Assembly: GCA_023400235.1 (NCBI GenBank)
Contig: JAEXFI010000037.1
Location: forward strand, 32,729 to 96,728
Length of the DNA stretch: 64,000 nucleotides
Direction of reading: 5' to 3'
DNA from: Bacillota bacterium
GTDB lineage: Bacteria > Bacillota > Clostridia > Acetivibrionales > DSM-1351
Shown: in pieces, positions 54,124 to 63,475 of the stretch
How the letters are laid out: every line of letters begins with the position of its first letter
Position numbering within the stretch: position 1 is the first letter of the stretch
The notes under the pieces: model-generated
The model's input: only the letters and a program-made list of their open reading frames with translations
Database searches by the model: none
Told to the model about the DNA's origin: nothing
Translations under genes and position numbers: made by a program

Positions 54124-54793
54124 CAGCAGAATCAAAATAGAGTATTTAGAACCTGAAATATGGACCAGGCTGGGAACTGTTCTTGCTCCGCTGATAAACA
54201 CAGGGAGGGTTCTGCATATTCTGAATAAGGGAGCAGGAGTTTATAAGGCTCAGACTTCAGACCATGAGAACTTTCCGGTGGAAGCATATGCCAAAGGACA
54301 AGCACTCAATATAGAAGGTATTTTTGTCGAATTTTCTGATATAATAGAAATAAGGGTGTACACTCCTGAGGGGCTGATAAGCTACTACAATGAAATACAG
54401 AGTGCTGCTGCTTATCAGCAGGATATAGATGATTACTTTATTGGTCTTTACCATGCTCAGGAGGACAGAGACGGCATACGGGTATACAAAAGAAACAGCC
54501 AAGCGCACAGGTGCTATATGGAGAGGCTTAAAGCCCTTATAAATATGAGTATTTGTGAAAGTGACAAGGCTGTAGTTTTTGTATGGCTTACAGAAAATGA
54601 TAAATTGTATTTTAACTGCATTTTAGTGTTTATGAAAGGCAAGTTGACAGTCCTGTCCACTTCGGACAGATATCCTGAGGCCCATGAGGATTTTGAAGCC
54701 ATTTATGGGCTGATAAAAAAAGAGTACAGCTGCAGTATTATTCCTGTAAGGCTGGAGCTTGGTGAATATTTGCAAAAGGCAAAGGAGATTTAA
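54116..54793 (+). CDS. Unknown protein in the sugar operon, 225 aa
   Basis: Overlaps the GH35-like gene by 8 bases (ATGATTGA) with GGGAGGAAG before the start, so it is translationally coupled to it. It is a soluble, acidic protein without signal peptide or recognised motif; the middle is Tyr/Asp-rich (YQQDIDDYFIGLYHAQED) and the C-terminal part looks alpha/beta. Coupling implies a role in the use or sensing of the same sugar. Confidence 0.75.
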   Translation: MIDSRIKIEYLEPEIWTRLGTVLAPLINTGRVLHILNKGAGVYKAQTSDHENFPVEAYAKGQALNIEGIFVEFSDIIEIRVYTPEGLISYYNEIQSAAAYQQDIDDYFIGLYHAQEDRDGIRVYKRNSQAHRCYMERLKALINMSICESDKAVVFVWLTENDKLYFNCILVFMKGKLTVLSTSDRYPEAHEDFEAIYGLIKKEYSCSIIPVRLELGEYLQKAKEI

Positions 54794-54861
54794 TTGCAGC
54801 TCCTTGTGAAATATGAAAAAAGTACTAAACGCATAGCTGTGTATATAAATAGTTAATAATG

Positions 54862-54875
54862 CAATTATTGAGGCA
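54862..54875 (+). promoter_or_regulatory. CAATTATTGA(C/G)(G/C)CA motif, site 2
   Basis: CAATTATTGAGGCA lies 14 bases before the kinase start, with TTAAT upstream as in site 1. Confidence 0.4.
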
Positions 54876-54889
54876 ATGGAGGGAAGAGA

Positions 54890-56713
54890 ATGGGGAATGG
54901 AAGAATGTCAAAGGGTAACAGAGGAAAGCCCATGAGCAGAAGCCATACATCTCTTCGTTTCCGCTTTACTCTGGCCATTATTTTCATGGCGCTTATTCCT
55001 GGAATACTTTTATCTTTAATCTATTTCGGAAATATTAACAATTTTTACAGAGATAAAATTGAGATATATCAGGTAAATACTTTTAATATGATGAAATCCC
55101 ACATGGAGGATACCATAAACAAAGGAAAAACCGTATCGGAACAGGTATTGGGCCTGGCCGTCAGTTCTTCCATGTTTAATAATTACAACGATATGGATTC
55201 ATATGAAAAGCTGATTTTACTCAGGAATGTGAATTCATTATTATCCAACATACGTGTATCTAATGATTCAGTCGACAATATTTATATGCTTACCTTTGAC
55301 GGCAATTACTACACCTCAAATAAGGAGTGGAATAAAGAAGAATTTCTGAAAAACGATTGGACCAAGGAGAATGAAAATCGGCAGGCGGGCGGGACGGTGA
55401 CAATACCAACTCACACGGCTGCCTACAAATATTTGAGTGCAGGTTCAAATCCTCCGCTTGTTGCCAGTTTTGTAACCTACTTGAATAAATATAACGGAAA
55501 CAGTGTTATACGGCTGATTCAAATTGACGTAAGTTATCAGAAGATAAAAAATGCAATGGATTTTATGGAAGTGACAGATAAGGATATGGCATTTATTGTA
55601 GACGATGAAGGAAAAGTCATATATGCCCCCGATAAACAGCAGGCAGGCGATTCTGCCGAACAGGTGTCAATTGCCCGGCAGTCACTGGCTGCTATTTTAC
55701 AAAAGGCCGGCAGCCAGGATAAGGTAAACATAGATGGCATGACTGTAAGAAGGTGTGCAATAAAAGGCAGCAACTGGAATATCATTCAGATAAACAGCGA
55801 TCAGATGCTCAGACAGGAGCTGGCTAAATTCAGAAATATCTGGGTCACAATAGCTATCATATGTATGCTGGCAGCAGGAGTTATTGCTTTAAGCCTGTCT
55901 TTGAGTATTACCAAACCAATTACAAGTATTATAAGGAATATGAAAAAGGTAGGCAGAGGTGACTTTAACATAAGAGTAGACACTGTGGCCGATAAAGATC
56001 TTGCAGAACTTGCGGATACTTTTAACAGCATGATTTCTGAAGTGGATAAACTGATGAAGGAAAATATCCATAAAGAGCGTGAAAGAATGACCATGGAGCA
56101 TATAGCTTTAAATTCTCAGATTAATTCCCACTTTCTGTATAACACTTTGAACGCTGTTAAGTGGATGGCTGTGAGGACTGGTGCCGAGGATATAGCAAAA
56201 ATGGTTGTATCCCTGGTCAATATGCTGGAATACAGCTGCAGGCAAGTTGATACGCTGGTTCCGATTTCTCAGGAAATTCAGTTTATTAAGGATTATGTGT
56301 ATATTCAGGAGGTCAGGTATAATAATTCAGTTCAAATTGACTATATTATGGATAAAGAGCTGGACGATTGCATGATTTTGAAAATACTGCTGCAGCCCAT
56401 AGTGGAAAATGTGATTCTTCATGGCTTTGGAGATGGCAGCAGGAATAACCGCATTACCATAAGAGGTCAATTGCAGGAGGATTTCATAAGCATACAGATA
56501 AGTGATAACGGAAAAGGTTTTCATTTCACGGGCTTGGACAAGCTGACAGGTATAGGGCTTCATAATATACAGGACAGGATCAGATTGAATTACGGAGAAA
56601 AGTATGAGCTGACACTGGAAAGTGAAATAGGGGAAGGAACCTGTGTTACCTTGACCATTCCAGTAATAAAAAGGCTGGAGGTATCTGATGCAGAAAATAT
56701 TGATAGTAGATGA
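54890..56713 (+). CDS. YesM-like sensor histidine kinase
   Basis: A 607-residue protein; GGAGGGAAGA precedes the ATG. After a membrane helix (about 25-50) comes an outside dCACHE-like domain to about 305, a second helix (about 312-335), a HAMP linker (SITKPITSIIRNMKKVGRGDF) and a LytS/YesM kinase with H414 (SHFLYNTLNAVKWMA). The ATPase part has LLQPIVENVILHG and SDNGKG. It overlaps the AraC-type regulator by 26 bases. It probably senses a sugar or the loaded binding protein and controls the sugar operon. Confidence 0.92.
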   Translation: MGNGRMSKGNRGKPMSRSHTSLRFRFTLAIIFMALIPGILLSLIYFGNINNFYRDKIEIYQVNTFNMMKSHMEDTINKGKTVSEQVLGLAVSSSMFNNYNDMDSYEKLILLRNVNSLLSNIRVSNDSVDNIYMLTFDGNYYTSNKEWNKEEFLKNDWTKENENRQAGGTVTIPTHTAAYKYLSAGSNPPLVASFVTYLNKYNGNSVIRLIQIDVSYQKIKNAMDFMEVTDKDMAFIVDDEGKVIYAPDKQQAGDSAEQVSIARQSLAAILQKAGSQDKVNIDGMTVRRCAIKGSNWNIIQINSDQMLRQELAKFRNIWVTIAIICMLAAGVIALSLSLSITKPITSIIRNMKKVGRGDFNIRVDTVADKDLAELADTFNSMISEVDKLMKENIHKERERMTMEHIALNSQINSHFLYNTLNAVKWMAVRTGAEDIAKMVVSLVNMLEYSCRQVDTLVPISQEIQFIKDYVYIQEVRYNNSVQIDYIMDKELDDCMILKILLQPIVENVILHGFGDGSRNNRITIRGQLQEDFISIQISDNGKGFHFTGLDKLTGIGLHNIQDRIRLNYGEKYELTLESEIGEGTCVTLTIPVIKRLEVSDAENIDSR

Positions 56714-57947
56714 TGAGGCATTTGCCAGAACAGCTATAGAAGATAGTATTAAAGCAGCAGACAGTACAATTCGGGTATTTTCTGCCGCAAACGGTGATGA
56801 GGCGTTGAAGGTTTTGTCGCTAGAGGATATTGACATCATTATGACCGATATTAAAATGCCCGGTATGAGCGGTATGGAGTTGCTGGCCCAAATAAGAAGG
56901 TTGAAAATCCAAACAGAAGTAATAATTTTAAGCAGCTATAATGAGTTTGACTTAGTCAGGCAGGCTCTTCAGCTTGGCGCTTTTGATTATCTTTTCAAGC
57001 CCTCCATGCTGCCAAATGATATTCTGGAGGTAATAAAAAAGGCTTTTGCCAGTCAAAAGGATAGAATATCAAAGCTGGAAGCTGTAAGCAGCAAAGTTGA
57101 GGAACCTAACCAGCAGGATAGGGGCGCATTCCTTTTCGAACTGCTAAATGGCTCAGGGATTGAACATGACCCATATAACCGTGGATTGGAAAGGCTCCAC
57201 TTGAATGCAAATATAAATAAGATAGTTGTTTCGGTGTTTAAACTGAATTTTTATCAGGAAAGTTTAGCAGATAAATTCAAGAACAATATAAAGCATTTAA
57301 AAGCAGCCGTTTGTAAAGCTGCCGAGGATATATTGGGGCAAGCACCCATGCACCAGTTTATAAGCAGTAATTTCTATGAATATATACTTGTTTCCTGGGA
57401 TGGAGAAAGTCTTACTGATAATGAATTCATTGATAATGTAAAGAAAAGAATCAATACGGTCATAGAATTTATGAATACTGATTTTAAACTGGATTTTTCT
57501 GTAGGTATAAGTAATGTGTCAGGTACTTTTTCCGATTTATCAAAATTATATCTGGAGGCAACCTTTGAAGCGTCTAAAGGAAGTTTGGGAAGCGGGAATA
57601 TATCCTATGCTGGAGAATTTAAAGGTAATAGTATTTTAAATCAGGAAATGAAAATTGCGCTGGATTATATAAGGAACAGATTGGGGGATAAAGACCTGTC
57701 GCTTCAGATGGTAGCCGACCATGTAGGTTTAAGCAGGAATTACTTTTGTAAAATTTTCAAGAAAACCATGGGTGTTAATTTTATTGAGTATATAACTAGG
57801 CTTCGTGTGGAAAAGGCACGGAATCTTTATATAAATACAGATATGAAGATATATGAAATAGCAGAAAAAGTGGGATATTCGGATTGGCATTATCTTTACA
57901 GTGTTTATAAAAAACTGCTGGGACATTCCATGTCTCAGGAAAAATAG
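56688..57947 (+). CDS. YesN-like response regulator with AraC output
   Basis: A 419-residue protein; CTGGAGGTAT precedes the ATG. The receiver (1-120) has D54 in IMTDIKMPGMSG and lysine in LFKPSML. A middle region (about 150-310) is of the YesN linker type. The C-terminal 100 residues are an AraC double helix-turn-helix (LQMVADHVGLSRNYFCKIFKK; IYEIAEKVGYSDWHYLYSVYKK). It is the partner of the YesM-like kinase and the probable activator of the importer and glycosidase genes. Confidence 0.93.
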   Translation: MQKILIVDDEAFARTAIEDSIKAADSTIRVFSAANGDEALKVLSLEDIDIIMTDIKMPGMSGMELLAQIRRLKIQTEVIILSSYNEFDLVRQALQLGAFDYLFKPSMLPNDILEVIKKAFASQKDRISKLEAVSSKVEEPNQQDRGAFLFELLNGSGIEHDPYNRGLERLHLNANINKIVVSVFKLNFYQESLADKFKNNIKHLKAAVCKAAEDILGQAPMHQFISSNFYEYILVSWDGESLTDNEFIDNVKKRINTVIEFMNTDFKLDFSVGISNVSGTFSDLSKLYLEATFEASKGSLGSGNISYAGEFKGNSILNQEMKIALDYIRNRLGDKDLSLQMVADHVGLSRNYFCKIFKKTMGVNFIEYITRLRVEKARNLYINTDMKIYEIAEKVGYSDWHYLYSVYKKLLGHSMSQEK

Positions 57948-58044
57948 GGATGTAGGTTAATAGATGCTGTAAACATGAGTGGTTTTTGATTAAAGATAAA
58001 TCCTTCCAGATGTACTACACTATAACAAATATGAAATGTTTAAA

Positions 58045-58197
58045 ATGATGCGTACACAATTATTGAGCCAGTATGGTGGCAAGTCAATATTTATGAGGGG
58101 GAAGGTATATACAATAAGATTAGAGAAAATAAAGAGAAATTTGTTTACAAAGGGAATCTTAGGAAACCTAAGTTTTGAGGATATTAGTCGTAAATAA
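58045..58197 (+). CDS. Possible 50-residue basic protein
   Basis: A frame open from MMRTQLLSQYGGKSIF to TAA, basic, without a good ribosome site. The CAATTATTGA motif site 3 falls inside it, which argues against coding. The remaining 57948-58510 is AT-rich and holds only the short repeat at 58240 and no supported gene. Confidence 0.2.
   Translation: MMRTQLLSQYGGKSIFMRGKVYTIRLEKIKRNLFTKGILGNLSFEDISRK
58057..58070 (+). promoter_or_regulatory. CAATTATTGA(C/G)(G/C)CA motif, site 3
   Basis: CAATTATTGAGCCA, 110 bases after the YesN-like gene. Third copy of the motif in the sugar locus and its edge. Confidence 0.35.
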
Positions 58198-58243
58198 TCT
58201 CCCGCCAAGGGGTAGCAGAAGGGGCAGTATCGTTTTTGAACGC

Positions 58244-58260
58244 TCAAGGCATGTTGAGTG
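58244..58260 (+). repeat. Left copy of a 17-bp direct repeat flanking the defence locus
   Basis: TCAAGGCATGTTGAGTG matches 62988-63004 with one difference, on the same strand. Both copies follow a T run. A wider hairpin GGCATGTT/AACATGCC spans 58248-58283 here. Confidence 0.55.
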
Positions 58261-58510
58261 TATAGCGAGGATTGAACATGCCTAGAACATTGATAAATTG
58301 AGGGTTGTAGGCGAATTTATAGCTTCCACAATTGTCGTACGACCCTTGAGGATATAAAAATGATGACAGAAAAAGTTGAGTTAGATAAAAAAAACAGATT
58401 TTATGCTTTTCAAAAAGTAATGTAATTAGCACGAGTGGATACTCATAAAAGCCATAAGAAACTTATGAGCTTAGATAAATAAGAATAGGGCATGGGAATG
58501 TAGTGAGAAC

Positions 58511-59053
58511 TCAAAAATTTTTTCTTAAGTCTTCATTTACACTTTGAGCCTCATGCTCGAAATCTTTATATAATTTTCCTGAGCAATAGGAATCTAAATA
58601 ATGAAGTGCATGTTCTAAACAGCCAATATTTAGCTCAAAAGATAGATTTTCCAATGCATCTGGATCATAGAGTACCCTTTTCGCCTTATGTAGTTCCAAA
58701 TATCTTTCTAGAATTTCTTTAAACCCCTGTAGCGATTGAGCATTTACATATTCAAACTTGCGGGTTAAATCTGTTGATTGAAGTTGGCTTGTATATTTTT
58801 CCATTTTTTCTTTGTTTAATTTTTCGGCTGCATCATTTAATAATTGATATCTGCCGAACCGTAATTCGTTTCTCCAGTATGTAAATACATTTTTAGGAAC
58901 GTCCAGGATATTTGCTCCTTCCGAAGCTATAACATCTTGGATGACGCATAAATCATACATAATATCCTTTAATGGTTTACCAAATTTCTTTTCCACCATG
59001 TCTTGGTATTCTTGCTTGGTCAAATTATCAAGTCCTTTCATAAACGAATTCAT
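58511..59053 (-). CDS. Unknown protein next to the nuclease-STAND gene, 180 aa
   Basis: A soluble, helical, charged protein read on the minus strand, divergent from the large nuclease/STAND gene (144 bp between starts). LDVPKNVFTYWRNELRFG looks like a helix-turn-helix recognition part, as in small phage or mobile-element regulators; this is a weak resemblance. The start may be the ATG at 59053 or an internal ATG (MKGL) 12 bases later; neither has a good ribosome site. It may regulate or modulate the neighbour. Confidence 0.6.
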   Translation of the reverse strand: MNSFMKGLDNLTKQEYQDMVEKKFGKPLKDIMYDLCVIQDVIASEGANILDVPKNVFTYWRNELRFGRYQLLNDAAEKLNKEKMEKYTSQLQSTDLTRKFEYVNAQSLQGFKEILERYLELHKAKRVLYDPDALENLSFELNIGCLEHALHYLDSYCSGKLYKDFEHEAQSVNEDLRKNF

Positions 59054-59197
59054 ATAATGGAGGTTTGCAGAAAATATAATCTTCTATTATAATATATATT
59101 ATATATTTTATCTGGTAAAATCAAACAAAAATTATTTGAAGTAGAAAATGAATGTGTTGGAATTGTTTGCTTGTGTATTTTGTTAGAAGGTGAATAA

Positions 59198-62100
59198 ATG
59201 CCTAATTATGATTTTCATAATTGTCTTTCTCCACGTGAATTTGAGGAATTTGTACGAGACGTTTTGACGATTAGGGAAAATGTTCCTTTTGAAATTTCCG
59301 GTCGGGGAAAAGATGGAGGAGTCGATCTTCGTTATTGGGAAAACACAACTAAAATTATTGTTCAGGTCAAATGCTTTCAGAATAAATTTAGCCAGTTATA
59401 CTCTATCTTAAAAAATCAAGAAAAGCAGAAAGCAAAGGTTTTAAATCCAACCCGCTACATTCTGGTAACTTCATTACCTCTTGAGATGATACAACGGGAT
59501 AAGATATTTGACTTGTTTGACGGTTTAATAAAGACACGGGATGACATATTAGACAGAGTTAATCTGAACAATCTATTGGAAAACGAGCAATATCATAATG
59601 TTGAACGCACTCATTATAAGTTGTGGATTAGCAGTACCAACATCTTAACAACACTGATTGAAGGGATTGTCCATCGGGGCATATTAGTAGAGTCAAAATT
59701 TGAATTAGAGGAAATAAAGAAAACAGTGCCTGTTTTTGTTCAAAATCCAAGTTTTGGACAAGCTTTAGAAATCTTAATAAAGCATAAGTATGTATTGATT
59801 TCCGGTGAACCCGGTATTGGTAAAACAACTTTAGGGCGTTGCCTGGCTGCCTATTTTTTACAGTATATAGGATATAGTGATTTTATATATACCGATAAAG
59901 TGGATTCTGCTCTAAACATGTACAAAGAAGAAAAGAAACAAGTTTTCTTTTTTGATGATTTTTGGGGAGATACTTTTAAAGATGAAAAATTCCCTCATAA
60001 CGAAGAAAAACGCTTATTGAAATTTATTCAACGAATTGCTGAATCACGCAATAAAATTTTGATTTTGACATCTCGAGAATATGTATTACAGCAAGGCCTG
60101 GTCGAGTATAATAATGAACAGCTTAAAACCTCATTTGACATTGGGAAATGCTTTCTCCAGATGGAAGATTACTCAGATTTAATTAAAGCAAGAATCTTGT
60201 TCAACCATCTTTATTTCTTAAAAAAGCTTGAATGGGATTATGTGGAGGTCATCGCTGATGGGTATGAACGAATCGTTAGACATGAAAACTATCATCCACG
60301 AATCATTGAAAATTTTCTTAATCAAGGTTCGATACTAATGGAAGATAATAATCCTAGAGAGTTTTATAATAGATTTCTAGATTATCTAAGTGAGCCATTT
60401 GAATTTTGGAAAGCTATCTTTGTGAAACAGACCTATGGAGCCCGGCTTACTGCACTCATCTTGCTCTTGTCTTCCCAACCAATGAGGTTTAGCGATTTAA
60501 AGGAATCCTTCTACTCTTGTATGGAGGTAGTTTGCAGGCAAAATTATATTCCAATTCAGGAACAAGAGTTTGAAAGTATTATAGCCCAACTGGAAAGAAC
60601 AATGATTAAGACCTATGAGAATAAAAGAATATCAGCAATTTTGGTAAAGTTTCAGAATCCATCCATCAAGGATTTTTTATATAGATACTTGGCAGAGAAT
60701 TTACATCAATACGGCAAAATACTTATCCAAGGGTGTTTATTTATCAACCAACTTCTTTTCATGTTTAAAACTACAGAATCAAAGCGTTCCATTAATGAAG
60801 GTTTAGTAGAGGATGCTCTTGATAAAGAAGAAGTACTTTTGCCAGAAAATCTTGGAATACTTCTAAGTAATAGAATTATTTCTGATTTTGATATTTTAAG
60901 ATATTCCTATGCAGAGGGGGATGCCTATGAGCATAAGCCTTCGGTTCACGTTTCCTCTCAAGATTGTACCGTAAGAAAACTAAATGATGTTTTGTTTAGT
61001 TTCGGAATAAATGAGAATAATCAGATATATATATTTATTATAGATAAAGTTAAATATTTATGTACGATTCTTCATGAAGAGGACTACCCGTTTTCCTATG
61101 ATGATATGGTGGAATTTCCCTATTTAGTTGAAGCGGTAATTCCATTAAAGATTGATTTTGATGGCAGTTTATTAATAAATGATTATTATCAGCGTTCTAG
61201 GTTTGCTGAACACCTGCTATTGATTAATAAATTTCAAGATATTTTTCCTAAAGAGTATGCCGATTTCAAGAAAACAAACTATAAAACGATTAAGAGTAAT
61301 ATAAAATGGGTGCTTCTTGATGATGTTGATTTTTTTGCTTTTGAGGGAGAAGATGAACGCATTGATTTCCTTATTGATATGGTCTATCCTCAAATATTAA
61401 AATGCTATAAGCTTCGCGATAATATTAAATTTTGGCGAGAGCTGAGAATGACTGCTGGCTATTTTGACAATCTGGATAAGGATAATGAAAAGCAATTAGA
61501 GGAGGAAAAGTTAAGAACGGAAAGAATTAAAAATGAGAAAGAAATAGAGAAGAAAACAGATGAACTTATAAAGGCAGAACGGGATGCACTCTTAGGAGTA
61601 TCGGAAGAATTGTCTGACGAAGTAATTATCTCCTTTATAAAAAGAAATATGCAAAATTCAACAGAAGCATCAGAACTGATTTATTTATTTGAGAGCAAAA
61701 AACCATGGTATATTTGGCCGTTTTTTAGCAATTGGAACAGACTGTCTCTTTTGTTGGCATTTTATGGAGATACTAAAAATTTTCCACATACCAGTGCTTC
61801 TTTTTATGAGATATTGACAGCTTTTCTGGTTAAAGAATACAGTAATACAACTACAAGCATTGACGTCACTTCTTTGGTTGAAATGTTTTCGGTATTTGCT
61901 TTTGACATGATGGAAGATGGGCAGAATATTTTTTCTGAACAGACTATCGAAAATCATCCGGCTTTTAAAAACAAAATAGAAACAGAGCAAATTGACTTGC
62001 TTGAACTTTTATCTTTTCCTTTCTTGGTGCAGAGGGGAAAATGGTATGAATTTCGTACGCTCACTTTTCAGGTTTATTTGTCATTGAAAAAATTTCTCCA

Positions 62101-62749
62101 CTGCAATGAAAAGGATAGAATAGCTCCTTACGATAGTTTTTTGGATCTAGATGGTTGTTTTTCTGATTATGAACATGATATTTGGCTATTATGCTCTGAG
62201 ATGGATCTTCAAACTTTCAATCAATATTATTTAATTCCGATTTTACAAGAATATTTATCTGCAATTGATACAAGCAATTGCTATACAGTATGTTCTTCTA
62301 CTCTGAGATTTTTCGAACTCATTTTGCATTTTAAGATTCCACAGGATACTCTTCTTCCGCAAATTTCAGGAGCTTGTAGTAGTGGATTACAGATTTCGGT
62401 GTTGGATTTTATAAATAAGGACTTGTTAGAAATAGAATTTTATATGAGTTATACGGATGAGGGTGAAAGCAATAAAAACCACTTCTCGTTGCTCCGTTTA
62501 AGCCATTTCGTATTAAAGAAAAGTTCTGACACAAATCGAGAAGATGAATATGAGCTTGACCTAGCAAAACATAGCAAGGAGACGGAACTTCTAGAGATTC
62601 TAGAATCTTTAGGAGTGTGTGATTTTCTATGGGACTTTTATCGCGATGTACTGGCAACGGTTGAAAAAACGGTAGCAGCCAATTATGATATTCGCCTAGA
62701 CCCTTATCTATATAATCCGGAGACTCGCTGGTTTGCTATTGAAAAATAA
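59198..62749 (+). CDS. Mrr-like nuclease fused to a STAND-type NTPase (candidate anti-phage protein)
   Basis: 1183 residues; AGAAGGTGA precedes the ATG. Residues 1-95 match an Mrr/PD-(D/E)xK nuclease: LSPREFEEFV, GKDGGVD (D43) and VQVK (K58). A P-loop NTPase follows: Walker A G203-T211 (GEPGIGKTT), Walker B FFFDD (D253, D254), and ILILTSRE as the sensor strand, close to what is known as nSTAND3. The remaining 750 residues are mostly helical, with a charged coiled stretch near 760-790 (EEEKLRTERIKNEKEIEKK), and are the likely sensor part. Nuclease-STAND fusions are known anti-phage proteins (Avs-like), activated by phage proteins. This one is shorter than typical Avs and has no recognisable TPRs. 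Confidence 0.8.
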   Translation: MPNYDFHNCLSPREFEEFVRDVLTIRENVPFEISGRGKDGGVDLRYWENTTKIIVQVKCFQNKFSQLYSILKNQEKQKAKVLNPTRYILVTSLPLEMIQRDKIFDLFDGLIKTRDDILDRVNLNNLLENEQYHNVERTHYKLWISSTNILTTLIEGIVHRGILVESKFELEEIKKTVPVFVQNPSFGQALEILIKHKYVLISGEPGIGKTTLGRCLAAYFLQYIGYSDFIYTDKVDSALNMYKEEKKQVFFFDDFWGDTFKDEKFPHNEEKRLLKFIQRIAESRNKILILTSREYVLQQGLVEYNNEQLKTSFDIGKCFLQMEDYSDLIKARILFNHLYFLKKLEWDYVEVIADGYERIVRHENYHPRIIENFLNQGSILMEDNNPREFYNRFLDYLSEPFEFWKAIFVKQTYGARLTALILLLSSQPMRFSDLKESFYSCMEVVCRQNYIPIQEQEFESIIAQLERTMIKTYENKRISAILVKFQNPSIKDFLYRYLAENLHQYGKILIQGCLFINQLLFMFKTTESKRSINEGLVEDALDKEEVLLPENLGILLSNRIISDFDILRYSYAEGDAYEHKPSVHVSSQDCTVRKLNDVLFSFGINENNQIYIFIIDKVKYLCTILHEEDYPFSYDDMVEFPYLVEAVIPLKIDFDGSLLINDYYQRSRFAEHLLLINKFQDIFPKEYADFKKTNYKTIKSNIKWVLLDDVDFFAFEGEDERIDFLIDMVYPQILKCYKLRDNIKFWRELRMTAGYFDNLDKDNEKQLEEEKLRTERIKNEKEIEKKTDELIKAERDALLGVSEELSDEVIISFIKRNMQNSTEASELIYLFESKKPWYIWPFFSNWNRLSLLLAFYGDTKNFPHTSASFYEILTAFLVKEYSNTTTSIDVTSLVEMFSVFAFDMMEDGQNIFSEQTIENHPAFKNKIETEQIDLLELLSFPFLVQRGKWYEFRTLTFQVYLSLKKFLHCNEKDRIAPYDSFLDLDGCFSDYEHDIWLLCSEMDLQTFNQYYLIPILQEYLSAIDTSNCYTVCSSTLRFFELILHFKIPQDTLLPQISGACSSGLQISVLDFINKDLLEIEFYMSYTDEGESNKNHFSLLRLSHFVLKKSSDTNREDEYELDLAKHSKETELLEILESLGVCDFLWDFYRDVLATVEKTVAANYDIRLDPYLYNPETRWFAIEK

Positions 62750-62981
62750 TGCAAAAGGAGAAGTATAAAGTCTTCGGATAGTACAGTTTTTTGCTTATAA
62801 TTTTGACAGAGGATAAATAAGCGGAACTCAATATAATAATGTTATGAATCTATGATATTAGTATACACTTATTTGTTGAAAAAGCATGATAGAGAGATAA
62901 AGAAATAAACCCAAACAGACAATTTCATTAAAAACATACCCTTCCCCCAGGGAATAACTGGGTCTTTACGACATCTTTTTT

Positions 62982-63007
62982 ACGCACTCAAGGCACGTTG
63001 AGTGCGT
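62982..63007 (+). repeat. Right copy of the direct repeat, also a perfect palindrome
   Basis: ACGCACTCAA and TTGAGTGCGT arms (10 bp) around GGCACG. The core TCAAGGCACGTTGAGTG at 62988-63004 is the right-hand copy of the repeat at 58244. The stretch 62750-63475 has no supported gene; it holds this repeat, a palindrome CCACAA-TATG-TTGTGG (63055-63070), a terminator, dispersed repeat copy B and the leader hairpin of the next gene. Confidence 0.65.
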
Positions 63008-63090
63008 GATAATGATGACGTATTGTGGTTTTGAGGATAAATGAGATGGGTCAACCACAATATGTTGTGGTTTTTGAGCAAAAATCAAGT

Positions 63091-63132
63091 AAAAATCCGG
63101 GTAAAAAAGTGCGTTTTTTGACCCGGGTTTTT
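63091..63132 (+). terminator. Strong terminator hairpin
   Basis: CCGGGT (63097-63102) pairs with ACCCGG (63121-63126), with A/T runs extending the stem on both sides and TTTTT at the end. It works in either direction. Confidence 0.75.
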
Positions 63133-63204
63133 GGGGTTTTTCATAGATGACATTCTATTTTTTATAGATAACACCCAAAAACATAAATTTAATAGAGTAA
63201 AAAA

Positions 63205-63329
63205 CCAAAGGCATCGGATTACAAAATTCCCGTGTCTTGTTTTTTATATAGAGTAAAAGACAACCGGAGCATTTCAGTGGCATACAAAATTTATTGGGCT
63301 ATGTTTTTCTGTGAACGAAAGCATGGCCT
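63205..63329 (+). repeat. Dispersed repeat, copy B
   Basis: About 125 bp nearly identical to 27823-27945. Here the initial hairpin is weakened (GGATT versus ATTCCC), and no coding gene ends directly before it, so the copy seems to be spread as a unit, not kept as a terminator. Confidence 0.75.
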
Positions 63330-63409
63330 ATTTTACAAGTGAGCATAAGTAATACGCCATAAAGCAGAATATATGAATTAATCAAGTGAAATTTTTTAAT
63401 GCTTTGGCT

Positions 63410-63474
63410 GTTAAACCACTCCCAAAATTTACCTAATATACAGAGACTGTAATGATTTTGGGGAGTGAGTTAAC
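63410..63474 (+). promoter_or_regulatory. Leader hairpin masking the ribosome site of the DUF4157 gene
   Basis: GTTAAACCACTCCCAAAAT (63410-63428) pairs almost fully with ATTTTGGGGAGTGAGTTAAC (63455-63474), leaving a loop of 26 bases. The right arm contains GGGGAG, the ribosome site of the next gene, and ends two bases before its ATG. The fold should hide the site until opened. Confidence 0.6.
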
Positions 63475-63475
63475 C

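Noticed and set aside
58045..58197. Small gene after the YesN-like regulator as a firm call
   Set aside because: No ribosome site and a repeated regulatory-like motif inside it; kept only as a low-confidence entry.
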